Source of the DNA: an uncultured Caulobacterales bacterium
GTDB taxonomy: Bacteria; Pseudomonadota; Alphaproteobacteria; Caulobacterales; Caulobacteraceae
Assembly: GCA_903862425.1 (NCBI GenBank)
Contig: CAIOYC010000030.1
Span: 62,001-126,000 of the forward strand
DNA length: 64,000 nucleotides
Direction: 5' to 3'
This document shows, one piece after another, positions 18,705 through 28,929 of this stretch (positions are counted from its first letter, which is position 1; every line of letters begins with the position of its first letter). The notes below the pieces were generated by a model. It was not told the origin of the DNA, searched no databases, and was given only the letters and a program-made list of their open reading frames with translations. A program made the position numbers and the translations under genes.

Positions 18705-18733
18705 AGCCCGAGGGCGGGATCGCACCTCGGGCT
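18705..18733. terminator. Bidirectional terminator
   Basis: AGCCCGAGG (18705-18713) pairs with CCTCGGGCT (18725-18733). On the plus strand it is followed by CCTTTGT, and on the minus strand by TTTTT, so it serves both the acyl-CoA dehydrogenase and the convergent glycine-zipper gene. Confidence 0.88.
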
Positions 18734-18765
18734 CCTTTGTCTTTCAGGGAGTCGCCGCCTGTAAG

Positions 18766-19062
18766 CTAGCGGTTCTCGGTGACCGTGACGGTCTTTTTCA
18801 TCACATGATGATGGTGATGCCTGTGATGATGGCGGTGGCCCGGCGCCAGGGGACCGCCCGGCTTGGAGGCTTCATGGCCCGCCACGCCGCCGACCACGCC
18901 GCCGACCACGGCGCCTACGGGGCCGCCGACCACCGCACCGGTCACGGCGCCGGCGACGATGCCGCCCTTGGTCGGGCCAGGCGCGGCCTGGGCTTGGGCG
19001 ATCACGGCGCCAGTGGCGAGGGCGGCGATCACGCCGGCGCGAATGAGGTGGAGAGTCTTCAT
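18766..19062 (-). CDS. Secreted glycine-zipper protein with His-rich tail
   Basis: 98 aa. Signal peptide with AQA cleavage near residue 27, then a Gly/Ala/Val glycine-zipper segment (about 33-62, many GxxxG-type repeats) that could insert in or lie on a membrane, then a histidine cluster (HRHHHRHHHHH, about 76-86) and a Lys/Thr tail. The His run suggests divalent-metal binding, perhaps in the periplasm; this is inference. ATG 19062 starts the signal peptide; the longer frame is unlikely. Family resembles small glycine-zipper 2TM proteins. Monocistronic. Confidence 0.82.
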   Translation of the reverse strand: MKTLHLIRAGVIAALATGAVIAQAQAAPGPTKGGIVAGAVTGAVVGGPVGAVVGGVVGGVAGHEASKPGGPLAPGHRHHHRHHHHHVMKKTVTVTENR

Positions 19063-19186
19063 GTTGGGGCTCCGTAAGGCCAAGGTTCTGCTCGAAACGT
19101 CGCTTCGCGGCAAAGGTTGCGGGCGCGGCGTGGTTTCAAACCCTCGCCGCCGATCCTATGTGCCCGGACTGACCCGGAGATTTCCC

Positions 19187-20050
19187 ATGACCAAAGCCCA
19201 GACCCTCGGCGGCCGTTTTGCGCTGGCTTCGGACTTGACCGTCAACCGCATGGGCTACGGCGCCATGCAGTTGGCGGGACCACACGTGTGGGGCCCGCCC
19301 CGCGACCCCGACGCTGCGGTGGCGGTGCTTCGCGAAGCGATCGAGGCGGGCGTCGATCATATCGACACCTCCGACTTTTACGGCCCGCACGTCACCAATC
19401 ACATCATCAGGCAGGCCCTGCACCCCTATCCGGACCACCTCGTCATCGTCACCAAGGTGGGCGCCAAGCGGGGCGAGGATTCCTCCTGGAACATCGCGGA
19501 TACGCCGGAAGAGCTGACCAGCGCCGTGCACGACAACCTGCGCAATCTGGGGCTCGAACGCCTCGACGTGGTCAATATGCGCTTCATGTCGCCCGAGACG
19601 CAGGTCGAGCCGCGCCTGGAGCCGCTGATCAAGTTGAAGGAACAGGGGCTGATCCGTCACATCGGCCTCAGCAACGTCTCCGCCGCCCAGGTCGCCAAGG
19701 CGCGCGAGATGATCGATATCGCCGGGGTGCAGAACCAGTACAACCTGGCGCATCGCGAGGACGACGCCCTGATCGACGATCTCAAGGCGGCGGGCATCGC
19801 CTATGTGCCCTTCTTTCCGCTCGGCGGTTTCTCGCCGCTGCAGTCCTCGACGTTGGAGGCGGCGGCCAAGGCGGTCGACGCCACGACCATGCAGGTGGCC
19901 CTCGCCTGGCTGCTGCGGCGTTCGCCCAACATCCTGCTGATCCCCGGCACCTCTTCGGTGGAGCATCTTCGCCAGAACCTGGCGGCCGCCGCGCTGACGC
20001 TTTCGCCGGAGATACTGGCGCAGTTGGACGGGATCGGCGCCAGGGCCTGA
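19187..20050 (+). CDS. Aldo/keto reductase family oxidoreductase
   Basis: 287 aa NADPH-dependent (beta/alpha)8-barrel reductase. Family landmarks: MGYGAMQL, the catalytic DTSDFYG (Asp/Tyr), VTKVG with the catalytic Lys, IGLSNVSAAQ and a C-terminal NADP-binding RRSPNILLIPGTSSVEHLRQN. ATG 19187 follows GGAG at moderate spacing. Substrate unknown. Transcribed alone. Confidence 0.92.
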   Translation: MTKAQTLGGRFALASDLTVNRMGYGAMQLAGPHVWGPPRDPDAAVAVLREAIEAGVDHIDTSDFYGPHVTNHIIRQALHPYPDHLVIVTKVGAKRGEDSSWNIADTPEELTSAVHDNLRNLGLERLDVVNMRFMSPETQVEPRLEPLIKLKEQGLIRHIGLSNVSAAQVAKAREMIDIAGVQNQYNLAHREDDALIDDLKAAGIAYVPFFPLGGFSPLQSSTLEAAAKAVDATTMQVALAWLLRRSPNILLIPGTSSVEHLRQNLAAAALTLSPEILAQLDGIGARA

Positions 20051-20344
20051 TCCCGCGCGGCTATCCGACAGGTGGGGGTAGATTTCCGCTGATAAACCAA
20101 AGCGCTCGCAGAAAATTCGGCGAACTTGCCCCCACCGCTTTCCCCCGCCTTATGATGGGTCGATGCGAGTCCGCCATAACGACCTCCACCATCTGTCTCG
20201 CGGGCCTAGTCGCCGACCGCGGAGGCCGCGAGTCCGGACTCCTTGCGGACTGAGTTCGTTCTCACAACGCTTTGTAAAGGCGAGGTTATCCCGTTTGATC
20301 CGGACTCCGCGGACAGTTCGCATGGATCCGAACTCGCCGTCCGG
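20051..20344. other. Convergent intergenic region (no gene seen)
   Basis: Lies between the ends of the aldo/keto reductase and parE. It holds an 8-bp inverted repeat GGTGGGGG (20071-20078) / CCCCCACC (20129-20136) and AGTCCG (20231) / CGGACT (20246). Neither has a T run, so they are weak terminator candidates at best. Confidence 0.5.
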
Positions 20345-22381
<2,037 letters not shown>

Positions 22382-22524
22382 GGCTACAAAATGGGTTGAT
22401 TCGGCAGGCTCCGGGTATGGTCGCGCAACGGTCACAGGGCAAGCGTGATGGCCGTGACGTAATGGGCTGCGGGTCGGATAGGGTCGAAGATGCGATGGGT
22501 TTGGTTCACCCTGTTCTGATCGCC

Positions 22525-23148
22525 TCAGCGCTTGGGCGCGAGTTCGGCGAACAAGGGATAGAGCGAGGCGACCAGCAGCAACGCCATGGCGATATTGAAG
22601 GTCCGCAGCACCGCCGGGCGATCCAGGAAGCGGCGCAGGCCGACCCCGAACGCCGTCCAGGTGAACACCGTGGCGATATTGGTCACGAGGAAGATCAGCA
22701 GGGCCACCGCGAGGTTGGGCAGGAAGCCCTTGGCCGGCACGTAGGTGGAGACCGTGCCGAGCGCCATGGCCCAGCCTTTGGGATTGATGAACTGGAAGCT
22801 GACGGCCTGCCCGAAGGTCAGGGGCTTGGCGCCCGCCGCTTTGGCGCCGACGCCCCTGGCCGTGCCGATCCTGAAAGCGAGATAGAGCAGGTAGGCCGCC
22901 CCGCCCCATTTCAGGATGGCGTGCAGGATAGGGGAGGCGGTGAACACACCCGCAAGGCCCAGGCCACACAGAGCGATCAGGCCGATGAAGCCCACAGTGA
23001 CGCCCCACATGTGCGGCAGGCTGGCGCGCAGGCCGAAATTCGCCCCGGAGGCCAGCAGCATGGTGTTGTTCGGCCCCGGCGTAATCGAGGAGGCGAAGGC
23101 GAACACAGCCAGCGCGCTTAGAAGGTCGGGCGTATAGGTGGGCGACAT
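22525..23148 (-). CDS. LysE/RhtB-family amino acid exporter
   Basis: 207 aa inner-membrane protein with about six hydrophobic segments. The N-terminal SSITPGPNNTMLLASGANFG is the LysE family hallmark, with FINPKGWAMALG in the middle. Likely exports an amino acid or derivative; substrate cannot be told. It is 143 bp upstream of parE in the same direction, with nothing clear between. Confidence 0.93.
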   Translation of the reverse strand: MSPTYTPDLLSALAVFAFASSITPGPNNTMLLASGANFGLRASLPHMWGVTVGFIGLIALCGLGLAGVFTASPILHAILKWGGAAYLLYLAFRIGTARGVGAKAAGAKPLTFGQAVSFQFINPKGWAMALGTVSTYVPAKGFLPNLAVALLIFLVTNIATVFTWTAFGVGLRRFLDRPAVLRTFNIAMALLLVASLYPLFAELAPKR

Positions 23149-23229
23149 GTCCGTGGGCCTTGCCGAAGAGAATGGGCGGCGGACGGGCGATGCGATCCCC
23201 TCCGCGGCGGGAGGGGGAGGAGGATCGGC

Positions 23230-23328
23230 CTAGCGGCGGATCATGCTCTTAACACCCTCGCACGCCCGCATGGCCCAGGCGTGGGCCTGGGCTGCGCGGG
23301 CGATTACGATGGCGTTGCGGTTCAGCAT
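23230..23328 (-). CDS. Possible 32-aa protein
   Basis: Short frame MLNRNAIVIARAAQAHAW...MIRR, rich in C/G at third positions as in host genes, with an Ala-rich amphipathic look. No good ribosome-binding site precedes it and no family is recognised. It fills the gap between the LysE gene and the amidohydrolase operon. Weak call. Confidence 0.35.
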   Translation of the reverse strand: MLNRNAIVIARAAQAHAWAMRACEGVKSMIRR

Positions 23329-23373
23329 CGGAATGCGCCTAGCACGCCTGCCAAGGCCAAGCTAGGGGTCCGA

Positions 23374-24726
23374 CTAGTTGTACTGGCGCGGATAGGGACC
23401 GGCGGGTTTGGCGTAGCGGTCGCGAAGCTTCAGAATCCGCGCATCCTGAGGCTGCTGCTTGCCGCCGATGAAAACCGCGACGGGATAGGTCTGGGTCTCC
23501 AGCGGGTCGCCTGACCAGAGGACGAGATCCGCCTCCTTGCCTACCTCGATGGAGCCGGCCTTGTCGGCGAAGCCCCAGATCTTAGCCGGGTTCAGCGTGA
23601 TCGAGGCGATGGCGGCCGGATAACTCATGCCGTTGGCCACGGCGGTGCCGGCGTTGAAACGCGCCTGGCGAACATTGTTGAAGCCGCGCGACCCTTCGAT
23701 AGCCACCAGCACGCCAGCCGCCTGCAGCCGGGCGGCGTTGTCGAGGCGCGAGCCCAGGGCTTCGAAGCTCTCAGGCAGGTCGGCTTCGCTGTCGATCAGC
23801 ACCGGTACACCGGCGGCGGCGAGATCGGGCGCCACCATCCAGCCCTCCTCGGCGCCTTCCAGGATCAGCTTCAGGCGCTCCTCCCTGGCCAGGCGCAGGA
23901 TCAGGCGGATGTCGGAGGCGCGGTGAACACGGACGAGGAGCGGCGTGCGCCCCTCCACCACCGGGATCAGGGCTTCCAGATCGTCGCGGGTGAGGGCGGA
24001 GGGGATTTCCGCGCCCCGGTCGAACACCGAACGATTACGCTGGAACCGGCGCACGTCCTCAAGGGCGCTCTTGAGCAGCACGATGGCCGAACCGCGCGAG
24101 CCCGCCACGCGGGCCCCGGCCTCGCCGAGATCCACCACCATGGCGGCGTTGGATTTGAATACCGGGTCGGTGTCGCCCGAAGCCGTACGGATCATCGCCG
24201 CCTGGCCCTCGAACAGGCTGGCGCCCGAGCTCTTGGCTTCCTTGCCGGCGGTGAGGGTGGAGGTGTCCTGCACCGTCTCGTCCTCGTCCCCCCCGCCGCC
24301 GCGCGCGGGCACCGGGGTAATCACCGCGCGGGTGACGCCGTGCTCGCGGGAGAGGGGGATCAGGGTCGATTCCGGGTTAACCCCGTATGAGATGTCGAAC
24401 GCCGCGCCGATCTCCGAGCCCGAGCCCACATCGACGGTGGAGCGTACCCCCTCCACCTCTTCGACGCCGAGGCTGGAGGAGGCGGCAATGACGCCTGGCG
24501 ACAGCACTTGCCCGCGCGCGTCGATCACCCGCGCCCCGGCAGGGGCGGCGAGGCCCGCGCCAACGGCGACGATCTTGCCGTCCCTGATCACCACGGTGCC
24601 GTTGGCGATCTCCCCCGCCGGTCCGGCGGTTTCGATCTTCGCGTTGGTGAAGGCGAGGGTCTCGGCCGAAGCCGCAAGGGGCGCTGCGCTCAGCAGGAGC
24701 GCCGTCAGAAGGATGCCGCGGCTCAT
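23374..24726 (-). CDS. Secreted amidohydrolase-family protein lacking the HxH metal motif
   Basis: 450 aa with a signal peptide (LLTALLLSAAPLAASA). Amidohydrolase superfamily fold: VVIRDGKIVAVG and PGVI at the N-terminal beta domain, and a C-terminal ITLNPAKIWGFADKAGSIEVGKEADLVLW. Where catalytic members have PGxIDxHxH this protein reads PGVIAASSSLGVEEVEG, so the first pair of metal ligands is missing. It is the second gene of a two-gene unit with a paralogue that has the motif, and they overlap by 4 bp. Possibly a non-catalytic or altered partner. Its frame continues upstream, but ATG 24726 starts the signal peptide. Confidence 0.88.
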   Translation of the reverse strand: MSRGILLTALLLSAAPLAASAETLAFTNAKIETAGPAGEIANGTVVIRDGKIVAVGAGLAAPAGARVIDARGQVLSPGVIAASSSLGVEEVEGVRSTVDVGSGSEIGAAFDISYGVNPESTLIPLSREHGVTRAVITPVPARGGGGDEDETVQDTSTLTAGKEAKSSGASLFEGQAAMIRTASGDTDPVFKSNAAMVVDLGEAGARVAGSRGSAIVLLKSALEDVRRFQRNRSVFDRGAEIPSALTRDDLEALIPVVEGRTPLLVRVHRASDIRLILRLAREERLKLILEGAEEGWMVAPDLAAAGVPVLIDSEADLPESFEALGSRLDNAARLQAAGVLVAIEGSRGFNNVRQARFNAGTAVANGMSYPAAIASITLNPAKIWGFADKAGSIEVGKEADLVLWSGDPLETQTYPVAVFIGGKQQPQDARILKLRDRYAKPAGPYPRQYN

Positions 24727-26207
24727 TGGAAGGCTCCTTCGCCGGGCTGGCCGAGCTCGAAATCGGATTTGGGCTGGAAGCGCGGGTCCTTGCGATCGAA
24801 CACCAGGGCGCCGTCGAGGAAGACCTTGTCGGCCTTGGCGTAGATGGAGAAGGGATTGGCGCTCCACAGCACCACGTCGGCCATCTTGCCGACCTCCAGC
24901 GAGCCGGTCTTGTCGGCCACGCCCGCCGCCTTGGCGGGGTTGAGGGTGATCCAGGCGATCGCCTCCCCCGGGGTGATGTTCAAACCAATCCGGTTGCCTG
25001 CGCCCATGGCGATGCCCGCCTCCTGGTTCAGGTGCTGGGTGATCACCGGATCGTCTGAGTGAATGATGACGCAGGCGCCGGCCCGGTGCGACAGGGCGGC
25101 GTTGGCCTGGATGCCGTCCAGGCTCTCCATCTTGAAGCCGGCCCAGTCGGCCCAGGTGTGCATGCAGATGCCTTCCTTGGCCAGGAGCGGCGCGATCTTG
25201 TAGCCCTCCGAAGTGTGGTGGAAGGCGGCGATGTGGAAGCCGAACTCGTGGGAGATATCGATCATTGTCGCCATCTCATAGGCCCGGTAGCAGTGGTTCT
25301 GGATCCGGATCTCGCCGTTCAGCACGCCCATCAGGGTGTCGAGCTGCAGGTCGCGCTTGGGCGCATCGGCCTTTTCGCCGCGACCGACCTTGGCGCGATA
25401 GTCGTCCCAGCGGCGTTTGTAGTCCGCCGCGTCGATCCAGGCTTTGCGATAGCCGGCGACGTTGCCCATCTCGGTGGAAGGCGCGCGGCCCTTGGAGCCG
25501 TACACCCGCTTGGGGTTCTCGCCGCAAGCCATCTTCAGTCCATAGGGCGCGCCGGGGAATTTCATCGCCTGGGCGGTGATGGCGGGGATGTTCTTCAGGA
25601 AGACCGAGCGACCGCCGAACAGGTTGCCGGAGCCGGGGAGGATCTGCAGGCCGGTGACGCCGCCGGCGCGGGCGCGGTCGAAGCCTGGATCAGACGGCCA
25701 TACGGAGTGCTCGGCCCACACATTGGCCGTGTTGGGGTCGGTCAGCTCATTGCCGTCCGACAAGGCGGGCACGCTCGGCGAGGGATAGACGCCGAGGTGG
25801 GAGTGACCGTCGATGACGCCAGGTGTCACCCACCGGCCCTTGCCGTCCACCACGTCCGCGCCCTCGGGCACCGGCGTCCCGGCCGGGCCGACGGCGGCGA
25901 TCAACCCGCCAGACATGATCACCACGCCGTTGTCGATCTCCTGACCGGTGGCGGTCAGCACATTGGCGCCGACGATCGCTGTCGGCCGCGAGGGCAGGGG
26001 TTTGTAGGTCGACGGGAAAGGATCGCGATCGGCCGCCGGGTCCAGCCCCATGGGCAGGGGCTTTGCCTCCTGCTTCGACGGGGCGGCGGTGTTCGCCGCG
26101 TGCGGCGCGCCTACAGTCGTGGATGTCCCGCCATCCAGCCCGGCGCATCCGGTGGTCGAGAACAATAGCCCAGCCGCCAGTGCGACCCCAGCCCAAGACG
26201 CCCGCAT
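24723..26207 (-). CDS. Lipoprotein amidohydrolase (metal-dependent hydrolase)
   Basis: 494 aa. N-terminal lipoprotein signal ending in lipobox FSTTGC. Amidohydrolase domain: VVIMSGGLIAAVG, then TPGVIDGHSHLG with the HxH metal pair, AAFHHTSEG, HTWADWAG, IIHSDDP with the catalytic Asp, and ITLNPAKAAGVADKTGS. Likely cleaves a cyclic amide, peptide-like or imidazolone substrate outside the cytoplasm; identity not inferable. ATG 26207 is preceded by GGGAG at spacing 6. First gene of the pair; ATGA overlap with the next gene implies coupled translation. Confidence 0.92.
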   Translation of the reverse strand: MRASWAGVALAAGLLFSTTGCAGLDGGTSTTVGAPHAANTAAPSKQEAKPLPMGLDPAADRDPFPSTYKPLPSRPTAIVGANVLTATGQEIDNGVVIMSGGLIAAVGPAGTPVPEGADVVDGKGRWVTPGVIDGHSHLGVYPSPSVPALSDGNELTDPNTANVWAEHSVWPSDPGFDRARAGGVTGLQILPGSGNLFGGRSVFLKNIPAITAQAMKFPGAPYGLKMACGENPKRVYGSKGRAPSTEMGNVAGYRKAWIDAADYKRRWDDYRAKVGRGEKADAPKRDLQLDTLMGVLNGEIRIQNHCYRAYEMATMIDISHEFGFHIAAFHHTSEGYKIAPLLAKEGICMHTWADWAGFKMESLDGIQANAALSHRAGACVIIHSDDPVITQHLNQEAGIAMGAGNRIGLNITPGEAIAWITLNPAKAAGVADKTGSLEVGKMADVVLWSANPFSIYAKADKVFLDGALVFDRKDPRFQPKSDFELGQPGEGAFQ

Positions 26208-26271
26208 CCCCCGCTCCCGTAACGCTTCGTCGTCAGGGTTAGGACGAAACCGGACGGGTTTCCAGAGCCTC

Positions 26272-26988
26272 TCAGTCGTCAAGCTCGGGATAGTGGCGGA
26301 AGATGCCTTCCTCGTTGAAGGGGATGCGGCGCGGGCTCGAAAGATAGGCGGCGATGCGGGGCAGGGCGGCGACGCGGTCGTGCAGGGCGACCAGCCTGGG
26401 CGTTTTCGCCAGCGCCCGTCCTGCGGCCTTGGGGAAGGCGTAGCGCAGGCCCTCCACGACCTGGAAGGCGGAGGTGTCGGCATAGGTCATGGTCTCGCCC
26501 ACAAGCCAATCCGAGCCGATATTGTGAGTCAGGATCTGCTCCAGCCAGCCGAGGAAGCGCGGAAGGCGCTCCTCCCGAAACCCCGCCGCGTAGCGTTTAG
26601 CTTCCGCTTTCTGGTCTTCGTAATAAAGGCCGCCGCCCAAGGGGTGGTGGGTGTCGTGAACCTCCTTCACCAGATCGGCGATGGTCAGCTGGATCTGATG
26701 GCCCCACAGCCGGTCCGCCTCGCCTTTGGGCGCAAGGTCGTGCTTGGCGCCGAGATGCAGCAAGATCGTCGCCGTCTGGCCGATCAGCTGGTCGCCGTCC
26801 TCCAGATAGGGCGGGGCGAAGGGAGGGCGCGGGCGATCCTTGCGCATCCAGTCCCTGACCAGTTCGTCCTCGCCGTCGTCACCCTCCCTCGCCACGTCCT
26901 CATAAGCCGCACCCGCCGCCTCCAGCGCGAGACGCACGAACTCGCCTCGGCCCTGAATGCCGGGCCAGTAGTACAGGCGGTAGGTCAT
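26272..26988 (-). CDS. Glutathione S-transferase family protein
   Basis: 238 aa. N-terminal thioredoxin-like domain (MTYRLYYWPGIQGRGEFVRL, with the Tyr and GRGE region as in sigma/alpha-like GSTs) with IGQTATILLHLG, and an all-helical C-terminal domain (GETMTYADTSAFQVVEGL contains the N-capping box). Cytosolic detoxification or isomerase role; substrate unknown. ATG 26988 follows GGAG. It is 64 bp upstream of the amidohydrolase pair and could share its transcript. Confidence 0.9.
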   Translation of the reverse strand: MTYRLYYWPGIQGRGEFVRLALEAAGAAYEDVAREGDDGEDELVRDWMRKDRPRPPFAPPYLEDGDQLIGQTATILLHLGAKHDLAPKGEADRLWGHQIQLTIADLVKEVHDTHHPLGGGLYYEDQKAEAKRYAAGFREERLPRFLGWLEQILTHNIGSDWLVGETMTYADTSAFQVVEGLRYAFPKAAGRALAKTPRLVALHDRVAALPRIAAYLSSPRRIPFNEEGIFRHYPELDD

Positions 26989-27276
26989 GGAAGGCTCCGG
27001 TTGCGTTGCAGCGAGGTTTGTTGTAAACGCGCCGCCTTCCCGAGAGGTCCGCCTTTCGGGTCCTGTCCTAGAGCTGCGAGGTCCGATGGCCATTCGGACC
27101 GTAAATACGGAGGAGCCCCTCCGTGTCGTAGGGAGATGGGGATGAAAGGTTTCACGCTCCAGCCGCCAGCGGCCGGGCGCGGCCTGCGATCCTTATGGAC
27201 AGTTTGAGCGATACGAAGCCGCCGGGGCGACCTGACGGCTGCGTATCGTTTCGGCGTTCGCAATCCCGCGTTCGCC
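26989..27276. other. Intergenic region between GST and rplJ leader
   Basis: No gene seen. This divergent interval should contain promoters for the GST (leftward) and for rplJL (rightward). I could not pick a confident -35/-10 pair. Confidence 0.5.
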
Positions 27277-27380
27277 AGGGGCATGATCGCTGTCGATGGG
27301 TCCATCGCCAGCGTGAATCATGCCCCTAGATAAAGTCGGAGCCTGATCCACGGTCGCCGTACCGTGAACCGATCAGGCTC
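27277..27380 (+). promoter_or_regulatory. Structured rplJ leader (L10-leader type)
   Basis: Two strong hairpins precede rplJ. The first is long: AGGGGCATGAT-CGCTG-CGATGG (27277-27299) pairs with CCATCG-CAGCG-ATCATGCCCCT (27302-27327) with only small internal loops. The second is GAGCCTGATC-CACGGT (27339-27354) with ACCGTG...GATCAGGCTC (27361-27380). Position fits autoregulation by the L10-L12 complex on its own mRNA. Assignment to the known L10 leader family rests on position and structure, not a covariance search. Confidence 0.75.
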
Positions 27381-27400
27381 CCGCCGTAACGGAGTCCGCT

Positions 27401-27916
27401 ATGGACCGCGCTGATAAGGCCCAGTCGATCGAAACGCTCAAGGGCGTTTTCGCTGACGCCGGGGCCGTCGTGGTGACCCATTATATGGGCCTCACCGTTG
27501 CGGAAATGACTGACCTCAGGGGCCGCCTCCGCAAGGAAGGCGCCTCGCTGAAGGTGGTGAAGAACACTCTGGTCCAGAAGGCCCTGAACGGCTCGGTCGG
27601 CGAAGCGGGCGAAGCCCTCTTCAAAGGCCCGGTCGCCATCGCTTATGGCCCGGATGTTTCCGCCGCCGCCAAGGTCTCGACCCAGTACGCCAAGGAGAAC
27701 GACAAGTTCACCCTCGTCGGCGCGCTGATGGGCGATACCGTGCTCGACGCTGCCGGCGTGGGGGCCCTGGCCACCCTGCCGACGCTCGACGAAGTCCGCA
27801 GCCAGCTGATCGGCCTCCTCAACGCGCCCGCGACCAAGATCGCGGCCGTGGTGCAGGCGCCGGCAGGCCAGCTCGCCCGGGTGTTCAACGCCTATGCGAC
27901 CAAGGATGCGGCGTAA
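27401..27916 (+). CDS. rplJ: 50S ribosomal protein L10
   Basis: 171 aa. Stalk base protein that binds 23S rRNA and the L7/L12 dimers. MDRADKAQSIETLKGVFADAG at the start, VVKNTLVQKAL and FKGPVAIAYG are typical. C-terminal helix binds L12. GGAG lies about 7 bases before the ATG. In this window it is not next to rplK-rplA or rpoB. Confidence 0.97.
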   Translation: MDRADKAQSIETLKGVFADAGAVVVTHYMGLTVAEMTDLRGRLRKEGASLKVVKNTLVQKALNGSVGEAGEALFKGPVAIAYGPDVSAAAKVSTQYAKENDKFTLVGALMGDTVLDAAGVGALATLPTLDEVRSQLIGLLNAPATKIAAVVQAPAGQLARVFNAYATKDAA

Positions 27917-27988
27917 GCCACTGAGCGCACCAGTCATTTCCCCGACCAAGACCTTCATCCTCATCTCAATCTATAGGAAATCATTCCA

Positions 27989-28372
27989 ATGACCGACCTG
28001 ACCAAGATCGTCGAAGACCTGTCCAAGCTGACCGTTTTGGAAGCCGCTGAGCTCTCCAAGATGCTTGAAGAGAAGTGGGGCGTCTCCGCCGCCGCGCCCG
28101 TCGCCATGGCCGCCGTCGGTGGCGGCGCCGCTGCTCCGGCCGCCGCTGTCGAAGAGCAGACCGAGTTCACCGTTGTTCTGACCGCCGGTGGCGACAAGAA
28201 GATCAACGTGATCAAGGAAGTGCGCGGCCTGCGTTCGGACCTCGGCCTGAAGGAAGCCAAGGACCTGGTCGAAGGCGCGCCGCAGAACGTTCTCGAAAAC
28301 GTCTCCAAGCAGGTCGCCGAAGACGCCAAGAAGAAGCTGGAAGAAGCCGGCGCCTCGATCACCATCAAGTAA
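27989..28372 (+). CDS. rplL: 50S ribosomal protein L7/L12
   Basis: 127 aa. N-terminal dimerisation helix ([21 protein letters not shown]), Ala-rich hinge (about 38-53), and the globular C-terminal domain ([24 protein letters not shown]) that contacts GTPase factors. 72 bp after rplJ; followed by a strong terminator, so the unit is rplJL only. Confidence 0.98.
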   Translation: MTDLTKIVEDLSKLTVLEAAELSKMLEEKWGVSAAAPVAMAAVGGGAAAPAAAVEEQTEFTVVLTAGGDKKINVIKEVRGLRSDLGLKEAKDLVEGAPQNVLENVSKQVAEDAKKKLEEAGASITIK

Positions 28373-28401
28373 GACCTACGGCGTCGCTTGCGACGTCAGG
28401 C

Positions 28402-28437
28402 CGGGCCCCGGGAGCGATCCCGGGGCCCGTTTTTTTT
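28402..28437 (+). terminator. Rho-independent terminator of rplJL
   Basis: CGGGCCCCGGG (28402-28412) pairs perfectly with CCCGGGGCCCG (28419-28429), six-base loop, then eight T's (28430-28437). Confidence 0.96.
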
Positions 28438-28458
28438 GTGCTCCTCGACCCTCGCCGC

Positions 28459-28929
28459 TCAGAAGGCGGGCTTGGCGACCATGAACCAGAGAATGCCGAG
28501 CACGGCGGCGAAGGCCGGGAAGCCGAAGGCGAACCAGGTCCTCCATAGTCGGTAATAGGCCGGCGGCAGGACCGCTCCCTCGGCGACCGCCGCGCGGGCC
28601 AAGTCTCGCATCTTCAACTGCATCCATACAACCGGCAGCCAGAAAGCCCCAGTGACAATGTAGAGGATCAGGCTGAGCCCGATCCAGCCGCGCATGATGG
28701 GATATCCCTCCATCAGGGCCAAGGTCGCGCCGGTGATGGGCTGAGCCACGACGGCGGTGGCGGTGAAAACCGTGTCGGCGACGACCACGATCCCCGCCGT
28801 ATGGGCGATCAGCTTCGCGTCGCCCGTGCGGTGGGCCATCAGCATGAAGAAGGCGATCCCCGCACCCGTGCCGAACAGCACCGTGGCCCCGATCACGTGG
28901 GCCAGCTTGACCAGCAGGAACAGGGTCAT
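28459..28929 (-). CDS. DUF2269 family integral membrane protein
   Basis: 156 aa, four hydrophobic helices (LVKLAHVIGATVLFGTG; IVVVADTVFTATAVVA; WIGLSLILYIVTGAFWLPV; FGFPAFAAVLGILWFMV). Matches the DUF2269 pattern. Probably inner membrane. It overlaps the upstream SDR-DoxX gene by 4 bp, so the two are translated together and may work together; in related genomes DUF2269 genes also pair with such SDR proteins. Function unknown. Confidence 0.85.
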   Translation of the reverse strand: MTLFLLVKLAHVIGATVLFGTGAGIAFFMLMAHRTGDAKLIAHTAGIVVVADTVFTATAVVAQPITGATLALMEGYPIMRGWIGLSLILYIVTGAFWLPVVWMQLKMRDLARAAVAEGAVLPPAYYRLWRTWFAFGFPAFAAVLGILWFMVAKPAF

